From: Phaeovulum veldkampii DSM 11550
GTDB lineage: Bacteria; Pseudomonadota; Alphaproteobacteria; Rhodobacterales; Rhodobacteraceae
Length of the DNA stretch: 64,000 nt
Direction of reading: 5' to 3'
Assembly (NCBI RefSeq): GCF_003034995.1
Contig: NZ_PZKF01000017.1
Span: 1 to 64,000 of the forward strand
The notes below the pieces were generated by a model. It saw only the letters and a program-made list of their open reading frames with translations, was not told the origin of the DNA and made no database searches. Made by a program: the position numbers and the translations under genes. Shown here one piece after another: positions 9,122 through 18,763 of the stretch (its first letter is position 1; each line of letters opens with the position of its first letter).

Positions 9122-10111
9122 TCAGGCGAAACCCGGCGCCAGCCGCAACTCTCCGGTCACGATGCCGCGCCAGTTTTTCTGCGGCCCGGTCAGGTAACGG
9201 GCCACCACCGGGTGCCCGGCCTCCAGCGCGCCCAACTTCACCAGCAGAGCCGTGATCGCCGCCTCGGACGCGCGGGTGGCGCCATCGACGATCTTCAACG
9301 CGATGCCGCGGCGGGTTTCGGGCAGGATCGCGACAAACACCGCTTCGGCCCCGGTCTTGACCGCAACGCGCCCGCCCATGGCGCGCATCAGGTCGGTGCA
9401 GGCCCGGCCCTCGCCCGCGACCAGTTCGGGAAAGGCCGCCATCGCCCGCGTCAGTCGCGCGGCAGCACGGGCGCGGGCATCGCCCCCCGCGTCGGCGCCG
9501 GCAAAAAACGCCATCGCCCGCGCCAGCCCCGCCACCGTGGTGGCAAAGTTCGGGGCCGAACAGCCGTCGATCCCGAAACCGGGGCTGGCCTCGTCGGTCA
9601 CCTCCTCAAAGGCGGCCTTGACCGCGCGCTGCACCGGGTGGGCAAGGTCCACATATTCCGGCCCGGCCTTCAGATGCCGGGTCAGCGTCAGAAAGCCTGC
9701 ATGCTTGCCCGAACAGTTGTTGTGAATCTGGCAGGGCGCGGTATCGGAACAGATCAGCCCTTTGCGCGCCTCGGGGTCGTTGGGCATATGCGCGCCGCAG
9801 CGCAGATCAGGCTCGGCCAGCCCCAGATCGTCCAGCCAGGCCGCCACCGCCTGCGTATGGATCGCAGCCCCCTGATGGCTGGCGCAGGCCAGCGCCAGTT
9901 GCGCCTGCGTCAGCCCGGCGGCATCAGCGGCGCCGCTTTCCACCAGCGGCAGCGCCTGGATCATCTTGCACGACGAACGCGGAAAGATCACCGCCGCCGG
10001 GTCGCCCCAGGCGGCCTCGATCCCGCCGGGGCCGCAGATCACCGCATGACCCAGATGCGCGCTTTCCAGAAGGCCGCCCCGCCACAGTTCCACCATCGGC
10101 ACCGCTGTCAT
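9122..10111 (-). CDS. L-asparaginase II (Rhizobium/AnsA-like type)
   Basis: A 329-residue member of the asparaginase II family (Pfam PF06089), unrelated to the E. coli AnsA/AnsB fold, which hydrolyses asparagine to aspartate and ammonia. Seen motifs: the N-terminal FPRSSCKMIQALPLVESGAA region with its Ser/Lys pair, NNCSGKHAGFL in the middle, and GIDGCSAPNFA, all hallmarks of the family. The start at 10111 follows GGAGGCGGGC. Stands alone; the neighbouring MFS carrier could supply its substrate, but that is only proximity. Confidence 0.9.
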   Translation of the reverse strand: MTAVPMVELWRGGLLESAHLGHAVICGPGGIEAAWGDPAAVIFPRSSCKMIQALPLVESGAADAAGLTQAQLALACASHQGAAIHTQAVAAWLDDLGLAEPDLRCGAHMPNDPEARKGLICSDTAPCQIHNNCSGKHAGFLTLTRHLKAGPEYVDLAHPVQRAVKAAFEEVTDEASPGFGIDGCSAPNFATTVAGLARAMAFFAGADAGGDARARAAARLTRAMAAFPELVAGEGRACTDLMRAMGGRVAVKTGAEAVFVAILPETRRGIALKIVDGATRASEAAITALLVKLGALEAGHPVVARYLTGPQKNWRGIVTGELRLAPGFA

Positions 10112-10278
10112 GCCCGCCTCCCATGTGCGATTTCCCGCCGACAGGGGTTTTACCGATCGGCAATTTTACGTTATCTGTGGGATATCGAGTTGAATTGCCA
10201 TACGCCAATGGAAAAGGTGCGCCACAAGCACCGCCACGGCGGGGCAGAGGCAAAGGGCAGCTTGGAGGCTGTGGAACA

Positions 10279-10809
10279 ATGAAAAATGTGACGCTGCGCG
10301 GCATCGCCGCCGCCATGATCTCCCTTGGCATTGTAGCGGGTAGCCCGATGGCCGCGCAGGAAAGCAGCAACCGGGTCGCCGCCAAAACCGATTGGAGCGT
10401 GTTCGTCGAAGAACAGCCCAAGAAGGAATGCTGGGGCGTGTCACAGCCGAAAGAGACGGTGAACACCCGCGACGGCAAGCCGGTGGCGGTGAAGCGGGGC
10501 CAGATCCTGCTGTTCATCACCTATCGCCCCGGTCAGGCGGGCGAGGTGTCGTTTGCCGGCGGTTACCCGTTTGCAGAAGGCTCTACCGTTGATCTGGATG
10601 TGAACGGCGCCAAGTTCAGCCTGTTCACCAACGGCGAAAACGCCTGGGCAGGCTCGCCCGAGGAAGATGCCAAGATCATCGCCGCGCTGAAGGCCGGCTC
10701 GGCGGCCATCGTCTCGGCCCGATCGGGGCGCGGGACGCAGACCAAGGACACCTTCTCGCTGCTGGGCTTTACCGCCGCGATGGAAGAAGCCGCGGCGCGC
10801 TGCAAGTGA
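10279..10809 (+). CDS. Invasion-associated locus B (IalB) family protein
   Basis: A 176-residue secreted protein. The start at 10279 follows GGAGG about 10 nt upstream and opens a signal peptide ([20 protein letters not shown], cut near AAQ). The mature part has the IalB fold signature: an N-terminal [15 protein letters not shown] segment, a beta-rich core ([11 protein letters not shown]), and two cysteines, one near each end, that could pair. IalB was named for red-cell invasion in Bartonella; in free-living bacteria it is an uncharacterised periplasmic protein. A strong terminator follows. Confidence 0.85.
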   Translation: MKNVTLRGIAAAMISLGIVAGSPMAAQESSNRVAAKTDWSVFVEEQPKKECWGVSQPKETVNTRDGKPVAVKRGQILLFITYRPGQAGEVSFAGGYPFAEGSTVDLDVNGAKFSLFTNGENAWAGSPEEDAKIIAALKAGSAAIVSARSGRGTQTKDTFSLLGFTAAMEEAAARCK

Positions 10810-10824
10810 TTACCGCTGCGCGGT

Positions 10825-10856
10825 CCAAAGGCCCCGGCCCCCGCCGGGGCCTTTGG
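10825..10856 (+). terminator. Terminator hairpin after the IalB-like gene
   Basis: A perfect 14-bp inverted repeat (arm CCAAAGGCCCCGGC, loop CCCC) begins 15 nt after the stop. The stem is strong, though only a short T-rich stretch follows. Confidence 0.75.
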
Positions 10857-10921
10857 CGTTGGCCTGTTTCGTTTTCGGCCGCGATGCCCTATATCGACGC
10901 TTTGCCCCGTTCGAGATGATG

Positions 10922-12109
10922 ATGACCCAAGCGACCGCCCCGATCACGCAAGACGTGCTGACCCTGCCCCGCAAGCTGCCCGAGGGCGGGCGCCAGAATA
11001 TCATCGGCCTGACGCGTGACCAGTTGCGCGCGGCCCTGATCGCGGCGGGCACGCCAGAGCGGCAGGTCAAGATGCGGGTGGGGCAGATCTGGCAATGGGT
11101 CTATCACTTTGGCCTGCGCGATTTCGCGGCGATGACCAATCTGGCCAAGGACTATCGTGCCTTTCTGGCCGAGCATTTCACCATCGAACTGCCCGAGATC
11201 GTGACGCGGCAGGTTTCGGCCGATGGCACGCGCAAATACCTCCTGCGGATCGCGGGCGGGCATGAGGTGGAAACCGTCTACATCCCCGAGGAAAACCGCG
11301 GCACGCTGTGCATTTCCAGCCAGGTGGGCTGCACACTGACCTGTTCGTTCTGCCACACTGGCACGCAAAAGCTGGTGCGCAACCTGACCGCGGGCGAAAT
11401 CGTGGGGCAGGTGATGGTGGCGCGCGACGATCTGGGCGAATGGCCGGTGCCGGGTGCCCCCAAGGACGAAACGCGACTGGTTTCGAATGTCGTGCTGATG
11501 GGCATGGGCGAGCCGCTGTATAATTTCGAAAATGTCCGCGATGCGATGCAGGTGGTGATGGATGGCGAGGGGCTGAGCCTGTCGCGCCGCCGCATCACCC
11601 TGTCTACCAGCGGCATCGTGCCGGAAATCGCGCGCACGGCCGAAGAGATCGGCTGCCTGCTGGCGGTGTCGTTCCATGCCACCACCGACGCGGTGCGCGA
11701 CCGTCTGGTGCCGGTGAACAAGAAATGGAACATCGCCACGTTGCTGGAAACGCTGCGAGACTATCCGCGGCTGTCGAATTCCGAACGGATCACGTTTGAG
11801 TATGTGATGCTGAAGGGTGTGAACGACAGTGACGAAGACGCCAAGCGTCTGGTCAAGCTGATCCGCGGGATTCCGGCCAAGATCAACCTCATTCCCTTCA
11901 ACGAATGGCCCGGCGCGCCCTATCAACGGTCGGACTGGGAGCGGATCGAGGCGTTTGCCGACATCATCTACAAGGCGGGCTATGCCAGCCCGATCCGCAC
12001 CCCGCGCGGCGAGGATATCATGGCCGCCTGCGGGCAGTTGAAATCGGCCACCGAACGCGCCCGCAAAAGCCGGGCCGAGATTGCCGCCGACAGCGGCCTG
12101 CCCGGCTGA
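10922..12109 (+). CDS. rlmN: Dual-specificity 23S rRNA/tRNA adenine-C2 methyltransferase RlmN
   Basis: A radical-SAM enzyme that methylates A2503 of 23S rRNA and A37 of some tRNAs. The cluster motif is C137-x3-C141-x2-C144, and the second catalytic cysteine lies near residue 370 (AACGQL). Three ATGs are in a row (10916, 10919, 10922); I chose the third because family members start MT.A.APITQDV. No strong Shine-Dalgarno precedes it. About 395 residues, normal for the family, with the conserved GMGEPLYN motif. It converges with the LOG-family gene. Confidence 0.95.
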   Translation: MTQATAPITQDVLTLPRKLPEGGRQNIIGLTRDQLRAALIAAGTPERQVKMRVGQIWQWVYHFGLRDFAAMTNLAKDYRAFLAEHFTIELPEIVTRQVSADGTRKYLLRIAGGHEVETVYIPEENRGTLCISSQVGCTLTCSFCHTGTQKLVRNLTAGEIVGQVMVARDDLGEWPVPGAPKDETRLVSNVVLMGMGEPLYNFENVRDAMQVVMDGEGLSLSRRRITLSTSGIVPEIARTAEEIGCLLAVSFHATTDAVRDRLVPVNKKWNIATLLETLRDYPRLSNSERITFEYVMLKGVNDSDEDAKRLVKLIRGIPAKINLIPFNEWPGAPYQRSDWERIEAFADIIYKAGYASPIRTPRGEDIMAACGQLKSATERARKSRAEIAADSGLPG

Positions 12110-12133
12110 CCGCCTACCGCCGGAGCGGACCGC

Positions 12134-12940
12134 CTAGCACCCCGGCTTCCAGCCTTCGATGATCGCCATCGCCTCCTCGGCGGTTTCGACAAAGCTGATC
12201 AGGTCCAGATCCTTGGGGTCGATGGTGCCGGCCTCGGCCAGCGCCTGCCAGTTGATGAGGTTATCCCAGAAGGCGCGACCGAACAGGATGAAGGGCACCC
12301 GCTTCATCCGCCCGGTCTGGATCAGGGTCAGGCTTTCAAACATCTCGTCCAGCGTGCCAAAACCGCCGGGAAAGATGCAGATCGCCCGTGCGCGCATCAA
12401 GAAGTGCATCTTGCGGATAGCGAAATAGTGGAAGTTGAAGCACAGGTCCGGCGTCACCCAGGGGTTCGGCGCCTGTTCATGCGGCAGCACGATATTCAGC
12501 CCGACCGAGTGCCCCCCCACCTCATGCGCGCCGCGGTTGCCCGCCTCCATGATGCCGGGGCCACCGCCGGTGACCACCACCATCTCGCGGCCATAGGTTT
12601 CAAGGCTTTTTACGGTGATCATCCGAGCCAGCTTGCGCGCCTCTTCATACCACGGCGCCAGGGCCTCGGCCCCGCCCGCAGCCCCCGGCGCCGGAATCCG
12701 GGCCGAGCCCATCAGCACGACGGTCGAATTCACCCCGCGTTCGTCCAGCACCATCTGCGGCTTCAACAACTCCAGTTGCAGCCGCACCGCGCGCAGTTCG
12801 GGCCGCATCAGGAAATCTGTATCGGTGAACGCCAGCCGGTAAGCGGGCGCGCGGGTCTGCGCGGTGTCGGGAATGCTGCGCGCGGCGGCAGCATCCTGAA
12901 CACTGTCGCGGAACGGGTGGCTGCGAGCCTCGTCTTTCAT
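12134..12940 (-). CDS. LOG-family protein (TIGR00730, nucleotide phosphoribohydrolase-like)
   Basis: A 268-residue protein. It carries both family signatures: GGGPGIMEAGNRGA (residues 125-138) and PGGFGTLDE (191-199). These mark the LOG/PpnN group, which cleaves nucleoside 5'-monophosphates (cytokinin riboside phosphates in plants and some bacteria); many were long mis-annotated as lysine decarboxylase. The N-terminal extension of about 70 residues is characteristic of the alphaproteobacterial subgroup. Start at 12940 follows GAGGAACCCC. Divergent from dapD. Confidence 0.88.
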   Translation of the reverse strand: MKDEARSHPFRDSVQDAAAARSIPDTAQTRAPAYRLAFTDTDFLMRPELRAVRLQLELLKPQMVLDERGVNSTVVLMGSARIPAPGAAGGAEALAPWYEEARKLARMITVKSLETYGREMVVVTGGGPGIMEAGNRGAHEVGGHSVGLNIVLPHEQAPNPWVTPDLCFNFHYFAIRKMHFLMRARAICIFPGGFGTLDEMFESLTLIQTGRMKRVPFILFGRAFWDNLINWQALAEAGTIDPKDLDLISFVETAEEAMAIIEGWKPGC

Positions 12941-13035
12941 GGGGTTCCTCGGGCGGATTGCGTGACCTTTGGCTTCCCACTATAGGCTGAAGCCGTCAAC
13001 CAAAGATCAATCCGCGTTAACCCCACGAGGTCCAC

Positions 13036-13863
13036 ATGACGAACGCCGCCCTGGAATCAGCCATCGAAGCCGCGTGGGATACGCGCGACACGATCACCCC
13101 CGCGACCAAGGGCGAGGCGCGCGATGCGATCGAGGCAACGCTGGCCGCACTGGACAGTGGCACGCTGCGGGTGGCCGAACGGCAGGCCGATGGCCGCTGG
13201 CATGTGAACCAATGGGCGAAAAAGGCGGTTTTGCTGGGCTTTCGCCTGAAAGACATGGAGATGCACGCGGGCGGCCCGCAGGGCGGCGGCTGGTGGGACA
13301 AGGTTGACAGCAAGTTTGCCGGTTGGGGCGAGGCCGATTGGCGCGCCGCAGGCTTTCGTGCAGTGCCCAACTGCATCGTGCGCAAATCGGCCTATATCGC
13401 CAAGGGCGCGGTTTTGATGCCCAGCTTTGTCAACCTTGGCGCCTATGTCGATGAAGGCACCATGGTCGATACCTGGGTGACGGTCGGCTCTTGCGCCCAG
13501 ATCGGCAAGAACGTGCACCTGTCGGGTGGTGTGGGCATCGGTGGTGTGCTGGAGCCGATGCAGGCAGGCCCTACGATCATCGAGGACAACTGCTTCATCG
13601 GTGCCCGCTCCGAGGTGGTCGAGGGCTGCATCATCCGCGAAGGCTCGGTTCTGGGGATGGGCGTGTTCATCGGCCAGTCCACCAAGATCGTGGACCGGGA
13701 AACCGGCGCGGTGATGTATGGCGAGGTGCCAGCCGGGTCGGTCGTGGTCGCAGGCTCGATGCCGTCGAAAAACGGCATCAACCTGTATTGCGCCGTGATC
13801 GTGAAAAAGGTCGATGCCAAGACCCGCAGCAAGACCAGCATCAACGAATTGCTGCGGGATTGA
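13036..13863 (+). CDS. dapD: 2,3,4,5-tetrahydropyridine-2,6-dicarboxylate N-succinyltransferase
   Basis: A 275-residue trimeric acyltransferase of the succinylase branch of lysine and diaminopimelate synthesis. An N-terminal helical domain (to about residue 100) is followed by a left-handed beta-helix of hexapeptide repeats ([19 protein letters not shown] onwards) and the conserved [14 protein letters not shown] loop. The start follows an ACGAGGTCCAC Shine-Dalgarno. A GGTGCGCC/GGCGCACC hairpin follows the stop. Length and motifs are fully normal. Confidence 0.97.
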   Translation: MTNAALESAIEAAWDTRDTITPATKGEARDAIEATLAALDSGTLRVAERQADGRWHVNQWAKKAVLLGFRLKDMEMHAGGPQGGGWWDKVDSKFAGWGEADWRAAGFRAVPNCIVRKSAYIAKGAVLMPSFVNLGAYVDEGTMVDTWVTVGSCAQIGKNVHLSGGVGIGGVLEPMQAGPTIIEDNCFIGARSEVVEGCIIREGSVLGMGVFIGQSTKIVDRETGAVMYGEVPAGSVVVAGSMPSKNGINLYCAVIVKKVDAKTRSKTSINELLRD

Positions 13864-13869
13864 GGCGAC

Positions 13870-13889
13870 GGTGCGCCCAGGGGCGCACC
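13870..13889 (+). terminator. Possible terminator hairpin after dapD
   Basis: A perfect 8-bp stem, GGTGCGCC with loop CAGG, 7 nt after the dapD stop. There is no T-run (it is followed by C-rich sequence), so it may only stabilise the transcript's 3' end. Confidence 0.4.
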
Positions 13890-13920
13890 CCACCCACCCC
13901 GGACCAGAGGGCAAAGGCGC

Positions 13921-14286
13921 ATGACCGACGAAAAACCCAAACGCCCGCAGCAGGTGTTCACCCTTGTGGTCGAGGTTGGTCGCAAGGCCGGCGACGGGCT
14001 GCCCAAGGGGGCCACCGGCGCCGGGCTGTTGATCTATGCCTCGGGCGTGGATGAAGACGAGGCCGTGCGCGAGACCGTGGCGATCCTCAAACAGGCCGAT
14101 CTGGCCCCGCTGGACGTTACCGGCTACGGCACCCTGACCGAACGGCAGGCACAGGGGCACCAGATCGCCCCCGAAGAACGCGCGCTGATGGACAGGGCGC
14201 TGGCCGAAAATTCGGTCGTCGTCGCGCAGATGGAGCCGTTCTTCGGCGAAGACCGGCCCGAATTGCTGCCGCCCCTGCAAGAATGA
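13921..14286 (+). CDS. Conserved hypothetical protein downstream of dapD
   Basis: A 121-residue soluble protein without a signal peptide or membrane segment. It starts MTDEKPKRPQQVFTLVVEVG and ends in an acidic, Pro-rich tail. The middle reads like a small alpha/beta fold with Val-rich strands (VFTLVVEV, GAGLLIYASGV) and a helix (DEDEAVRETVAILKQA). I do not recognise a named domain. It lies 57 bp after dapD and 59 bp before a transglycosylase gene, so it may share a transcript with either, but no function can be inferred. Confidence 0.75.
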   Translation: MTDEKPKRPQQVFTLVVEVGRKAGDGLPKGATGAGLLIYASGVDEDEAVRETVAILKQADLAPLDVTGYGTLTERQAQGHQIAPEERALMDRALAENSVVVAQMEPFFGEDRPELLPPLQE

Positions 14287-14345
14287 TTGGCCAGCCGCAC
14301 AGCCCGCGCTAAGCTGGACAAAAAGCACAAGAGGCGGGCAAAGGC

Positions 14346-15608
14346 ATGAAACACACGATCAGAACACTTGTCATTTCGGCGCTTGTCCTGCCGGGGCTGG
14401 CGGCCTGCGCCGGCCCTGCCGGGCAACGCACACCCATGGTTGATACCGGCATGAGCATTGACCCGATCCCCGCCGCCACCCCCGAGGCGCAGCGCAGCCT
14501 TGACCTTTGGATCACGGGTTTTCGCCCTCGCGCACTGACCGCAGGCATAACGCCCACCACCTTTGATCGCGCCATGACCGGCATCCGCTATAACCCCAAG
14601 GTGATCGAGCGCGACCGGAACCAGAGCGAATTCACCAAGGCGATCTGGGAATATCTGGATACCGCCGTGTCGGACACGCGGATCGACAATGGCCGCCGCG
14701 CGCTGGCCGAACATGGCGCGGTGCTGCGCCAGATCGAGGCGCGCTATGGAGTCGAAAAAGAGGTGGTGGCAGCCGTATGGGGCATGGAAAGCTCCTACGG
14801 CAGTTTCCGCGGCAAGACGCAGGTGCTGCCCGCACTGGCAACGCTGGCCCATGACGGGCGGCGCGGGGCGTTCTTTGAACAGCAATTGATCGCGGCGCTG
14901 AAGATCGTGCAGGCAGGAGACGTGGCGCCCGAGGCAATGACCGGAAGCTGGGCCGGGGCGATGGGGCACACCCAGTTCATCCCGACCTCGTATCTCAGCT
15001 TTGCGGTCGATTTCACCGGCGACGGGCGGCGCGATATCTGGTCAGACAACCCCGCCGATGCGCTGGCCTCGACCGCGGCCTATCTGGCGCGCTCGGGCTG
15101 GGTAAAAGGCCAGCCCTGGGGGGTGGAGGTGCAGCTTCCCCAAGGCTTCGATTTCACTGAGGCGGGCAAGAAGGTAAAGAAATCGGCGGCCGACTGGGCA
15201 GCACTCGGAGTGCGCGGCGTGGATGGCGGGCGGGTGCCCGATCATGGCACAGCCTCGATCCTGCTGCCGGCGGGCGCGCGCGGCCCGGCCTTCATGATCT
15301 TCGGCAATTTCACCGCAATCTCGCGCTATAATTCGGCCGATTCCTATGTGATCGGCGTGGGCCACCTGTCGGACCGGCTGGCGGGCCGGGGACCGATCCG
15401 CAGCCCTTGGCCGCGTGGCGACCGGGCGCTGAATTTGGCCGAGCGTCAGGAATTGCAACAGCGCCTGACCGGGGCGGGGTTCGACACGCAGGGCACCGAT
15501 GGCAAGATCGGCCCCAACACCGTGGCAGCCATCGAGGCGTTCCAGCGCGCGCGCGGGCTGACCGCCGATGGCTACCCCTCGGCCGCGCTGCTGGCGATGC
15601 TGCGCTGA
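14346..15608 (+). CDS. Lytic murein transglycosylase (MltB type) with C-terminal peptidoglycan-binding domain
   Basis: A 420-residue predicted lipoprotein: basic start, hydrophobic core, lipobox ending at Cys21 (LAAC). The SLT_2/MltB catalytic domain spans about residues 50-345, with catalytic Glu148 in WGMESSYG and the family segment GAMGHTQFIPTSYL. A peptidoglycan-binding (PG_binding_1) domain occupies the last 60 residues (LQQRLTGAGFDTQGTDGKIGPNT). It cuts glycan strands to form 1,6-anhydro ends, probably at the outer-membrane face. Repeat copy B follows the stop. Confidence 0.92.
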   Translation: MKHTIRTLVISALVLPGLAACAGPAGQRTPMVDTGMSIDPIPAATPEAQRSLDLWITGFRPRALTAGITPTTFDRAMTGIRYNPKVIERDRNQSEFTKAIWEYLDTAVSDTRIDNGRRALAEHGAVLRQIEARYGVEKEVVAAVWGMESSYGSFRGKTQVLPALATLAHDGRRGAFFEQQLIAALKIVQAGDVAPEAMTGSWAGAMGHTQFIPTSYLSFAVDFTGDGRRDIWSDNPADALASTAAYLARSGWVKGQPWGVEVQLPQGFDFTEAGKKVKKSAADWAALGVRGVDGGRVPDHGTASILLPAGARGPAFMIFGNFTAISRYNSADSYVIGVGHLSDRLAGRGPIRSPWPRGDRALNLAERQELQQRLTGAGFDTQGTDGKIGPNTVAAIEAFQRARGLTADGYPSAALLAMLR

Positions 15609-15633
15609 CCACCGGGCCGCCCGCAGGTTGCGC

Positions 15634-15674
15634 CTGCGGAAGCCTCCGGCGGGGATATTTACACCAAGCTGAAA
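15634..15674 (+). repeat. Dispersed intergenic repeat, copy B
   Basis: The first 27 bases (15634-15660) are identical to the inverse of copy A at 7784-7810; the next 14 (ACACCAAGCTGAAA) are similar to those after copy A. It begins 25 nt after the transglycosylase stop, in the same orientation as that gene, exactly as copy A relates to its gene. Confidence 0.75.
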
Positions 15675-15742
15675 GACAGCGATCACGACTTGGGCACACC
15701 TATCCCCCGCGGGGCGTTCCGAAGGTTCCGGCGGGCGCGCAG

Positions 15743-16228
15743 TCAGGCCAGATGGCTGCGGAAGGCGCCCACGACCTGTTCATAGACCGCGCGCTTGAAC
15801 GGCACGATCGCGGCGACCATCTCGTCGGCGCCGATCCAGCGCCAGCGCGAAAATTCGGGGTGGGGCGTGGCGATGTTCACCTGATCATCGCGGCCCAGAT
15901 AGCGCATCAGGAACCACATCTGGCGCTGGCCGCGATAGCGCCCCTTCCAGACCTTGCCCAGAAGTTCGGGTGGCAGGTCATAGGTCAGCCAGTCGGGCGT
16001 CTGGGCCACCGGGGCCACCAGATCGGCGGTGATCCCGGTTTCCTCCCATAATTCGCGCAGGGCGGCGGTATCGGGGGTTTCACCCGCGTCGATACCGCCC
16101 TGGGGCATCTGCCAGGCGGGGCTGTCGCTGTCCAGTCGCTGCCCGGCAAAGATCAGGCCCGCAGGGTTCATCAGAACCACCCCGACACAGGGGCGGTAGG
16201 GCAGAGCGGCAAGCTGTTCGGGGGTCAT
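15743..16228 (-). CDS. rppH: RNA pyrophosphohydrolase
   Basis: A 161-residue Nudix hydrolase that removes pyrophosphate from mRNA 5' ends to start decay. The Nudix box GGIDAGE...REL.EETGI fills residues 44-66 with all catalytic glutamates present. N-terminal [11 protein letters not shown] and the W-rich substrate loop match RppH rather than other Nudix families. It is the last gene of the gpmI-envC-ctpA-rppH string on the minus strand. Confidence 0.95.
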   Translation of the reverse strand: MTPEQLAALPYRPCVGVVLMNPAGLIFAGQRLDSDSPAWQMPQGGIDAGETPDTAALRELWEETGITADLVAPVAQTPDWLTYDLPPELLGKVWKGRYRGQRQMWFLMRYLGRDDQVNIATPHPEFSRWRWIGADEMVAAIVPFKRAVYEQVVGAFRSHLA

Positions 16229-16270
16229 GGTCGGCCTGTGCTGGAGCCGGGGGCCATGCCCCCGGTCGGT

Positions 16271-17617
16271 TCACTTGTCGGAGGCGATGGCCGTCAGGCC
16301 TTTGAGAATGTCGATGGCATAGGCCAGTTGATAATCCTCTTCGCGCAGCTTCGCGGCCTCTTCGGCGCGGGCCTGTTCTTCCTGGAACAGCCGCTTTTCA
16401 TCCTCGGTCATCGAATCGTTGCCCAGCGCACCGCGCAGATCGGCCTCGGACCGGTCCATCGTTGCCGCAGAGGCAGCCTTGTCGGTGTCTTCGGCGGGTT
16501 CAGGCTTGCGCGGCGGTTGCTGCACCACGATGTCGGGCGCAATTCCCAGCGCCTGAATCGAGCGGCCCGAGGGCGTGTAGTAGCGCGCCGTGGTCAGGCG
16601 CATGGCGCCGTCGCCCTTGACCGGGATCACGGTTTGGACCGAGCCCTTGCCGAACGACTTGGTGCCCACCACGATGGCGCGGCGATGGTCCTGCAAGGCC
16701 CCCGTCACGATTTCCGAGGCCGAAGCGGAGCCGCCGTTGATCAGCACCACGATCGGCTTGCCCTGTGCCAGATCACCGGGAGTGGCGTTGAACCGCTCGC
16801 TCTCCTCGGCAGAGCGGCCGCGGGTCGAGACGATCTCGCCCGCGTCCAAGAAGGCGTCCGATACTTCGATCGCCTGGTTCAACAACCCGCCGGGGTTGTT
16901 GCGCAGGTCAATGACAAAGCCGTTGACCTTGTCCATCCCGCCCGCCTCCGCCACGGCGGTCTTAAGGCTTTCATCAAGATTGGCATAGGTCTGGTCGTTG
17001 AAGGTGGTGACGCGCAGCACCACGGTCTGGCCTTCGGTGCGCCCCTTCACCGCTGTCAGCTTGATCGTGTCGCGGATGATCGACACGTCGAAGGGTTCAG
17101 GAGTGCCCTCGCGGACCACGGTGATGATGATCTCGGAGCCGACCGGCCCGCGCATCTTTTCCACCGCCTGATCCAGCGTCAGGCCCAGCACCGATTCACC
17201 ATCGACATGGGTGATGAAATCGCCCGCCTCGATGCCCGCCAGATCAGCCGGTGTGCCATCCATCGGAGAGACGACTTTCACAAAGCCTTCTTCCTGCGTG
17301 ACCTCGATACCGAGACCGCCAAAACTGCCGCGGGTCTGCACCCGCATGTCGTCGTAATCTTCGGGCGGCAGGTAGCTGGAATGCGGATCCAGCGAGGTCA
17401 GCATCCCGTTGATCGCGGCCTCGATCAACTCGGCGTCGTCGACCTGTTCGACATAGTCGGCGCGGATGCGTTCAAAAATGTCACCAAACAGGTCAAGCTG
17501 TTCATAGACCGAGGCGGTTTTGCGCACCTCTTGCGCAATCAGGGGACCAGCGATCTGCGTTGACAACAGCAGCCCTGCAAGGGTGCCACCCAGCGCGGCG
17601 AATACGAATTTTCTCAT
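16271..17617 (-). CDS. ctpA: C-terminal processing peptidase (S41)
   Basis: A 448-residue periplasmic serine protease. N-terminal signal anchor (residues 4-28), a PDZ domain (about 95-175, with GSFGGLGIEV at its start), and the S41 catalytic core with the nucleophile region GGSASASE (295-302) and Lys324 in SFGKGSVQ. The acidic Ala-rich tail (340-448) is typical of alphaproteobacterial CtpA. The stop is followed 42 bp later by rppH. The envC gene just upstream fits a joint role in cell-wall remodelling. Confidence 0.95.
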   Translation of the reverse strand: MRKFVFAALGGTLAGLLLSTQIAGPLIAQEVRKTASVYEQLDLFGDIFERIRADYVEQVDDAELIEAAINGMLTSLDPHSSYLPPEDYDDMRVQTRGSFGGLGIEVTQEEGFVKVVSPMDGTPADLAGIEAGDFITHVDGESVLGLTLDQAVEKMRGPVGSEIIITVVREGTPEPFDVSIIRDTIKLTAVKGRTEGQTVVLRVTTFNDQTYANLDESLKTAVAEAGGMDKVNGFVIDLRNNPGGLLNQAIEVSDAFLDAGEIVSTRGRSAEESERFNATPGDLAQGKPIVVLINGGSASASEIVTGALQDHRRAIVVGTKSFGKGSVQTVIPVKGDGAMRLTTARYYTPSGRSIQALGIAPDIVVQQPPRKPEPAEDTDKAASAATMDRSEADLRGALGNDSMTEDEKRLFQEEQARAEEAAKLREEDYQLAYAIDILKGLTAIASDK

Positions 17618-17620
17618 CGT

Positions 17621-18763
17621 CTATCCCTGATTGTCCTGCGTCTCGGCGAACCACTCGGCCGGGTCCACGGGATCCTTGTCCACTCGAAGCTCAATATAAA
17701 GCGTTTCCGTTCGCCCCGCGCCACCACCTTGTTGTGCCGCAGTGACAAAACCCGCGCCAAATTCCTGCGCCGCAGGTTCGGTTCCGCCCATCAACCCCAA
17801 CGGCGCGCCTGCGGTCAGCACATCGCCGGTTTCACCATAAACCGTGCCAAGCCCGGCCAGAACCAGAAGATAGCCCTTGGCAGGCTCGACGATCATCACA
17901 TTGTCGTAGTCCAGCAGCGGGCCGCGATAGCGGATCGTCGCGGGCCAGGGCGTGGTGACAAGGGCCGCGGGTGCGGTGGCAATCACCAGGCCGGGGCGGC
18001 GAATGCCAGCCGCATCGGCCTCATTCATGCGCCGCAGGATCGTGCCCGACACCGGCAAGGGCAGCCTGCCCTTGCCGCCCGCAAAATCCTCCATTGGCGG
18101 GCCGATGTCGCTATCCAGATCGGCAAGGCCGGTGGCAAAGCCCTCCAGCGTATCGGCACTTTGCAGCAGTGCGCGCAGTTCCTCGGGGTCTTCCAGATAG
18201 CGGCGCGGCAGGCCCACACGTTCGGCCACCGCCTCGCTCAGCGCGGTGCGGGCGGCCTGAACCGAAGTCAGCCCGGCCTCCAGCGTATCGGCGGCGGCGG
18301 TTTGCAAGGCGCGCAAATCGGCCACCTCTTGCAGATCGGTGCGCATCTTTTCGGCCTCGGCCTGAAGCGCGGGCGTGACCGAAGACAAGATCATCCCCGA
18401 CCGGGCCGAGCCTTCGGCGCCCGACGGATGCAGCAGCAAAAGCGGCCCGTCAGAGCGTTCCATGGTGGACATCACGGCCAGCAGCCGCCCGATCTGGTCG
18501 CGGCGAGCATCGTAGGCGGCGGCGATTTCGTCTTCGCGGATGGCGGCGCGGCGCAGCCCGTCACGCAGCGCCGACAGGCCCGTTTCATAGGCGCGAATTG
18601 TCTGCGTCAGGGCGGCCACCCGGTCACGGGACTTTGTGGCCCCTTCCAGCGCGGCCACGGCGGCGCGCAGATCATCAGCCGCGGCCAGCGCGGTTTCGGC
18701 CGCACCTTGCGCCACGACCGGCCCGGCCAGCGCCAGCGTCAGCAGGGCGGCGCGCAGGATCAT
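17621..18763 (-). CDS. EnvC-like murein hydrolase activator with degenerate LytM domain
   Basis: A 380-residue periplasmic protein. The start at 18763 overlaps the gpmI stop as ATGA and opens a signal peptide (MILRAALLTLALAGPVVAQG). Residues 20-230 form a long helical, coiled-coil-like stretch; the last 130 residues are an M23/LytM fold. The zinc ligands of active M23 peptidases are missing: the H-x(n)-D segment reads RRPGLVI, and the final HxH reads LYI (TETLYIELRV). As with E. coli EnvC, this suggests an amidase activator rather than a peptidase. Conserved between gpmI and ctpA. Confidence 0.9.
   Translation of the reverse strand: MILRAALLTLALAGPVVAQGAAETALAAADDLRAAVAALEGATKSRDRVAALTQTIRAYETGLSALRDGLRRAAIREDEIAAAYDARRDQIGRLLAVMSTMERSDGPLLLLHPSGAEGSARSGMILSSVTPALQAEAEKMRTDLQEVADLRALQTAAADTLEAGLTSVQAARTALSEAVAERVGLPRRYLEDPEELRALLQSADTLEGFATGLADLDSDIGPPMEDFAGGKGRLPLPVSGTILRRMNEADAAGIRRPGLVIATAPAALVTTPWPATIRYRGPLLDYDNVMIVEPAKGYLLVLAGLGTVYGETGDVLTAGAPLGLMGGTEPAAQEFGAGFVTAAQQGGGAGRTETLYIELRVDKDPVDPAEWFAETQDNQG

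Noticed and set aside
8369-10282. A 637-codon plus-strand frame
   Set aside because: Opposite the MFS and asparaginase genes; composition has no hydrophobic core or known domain.
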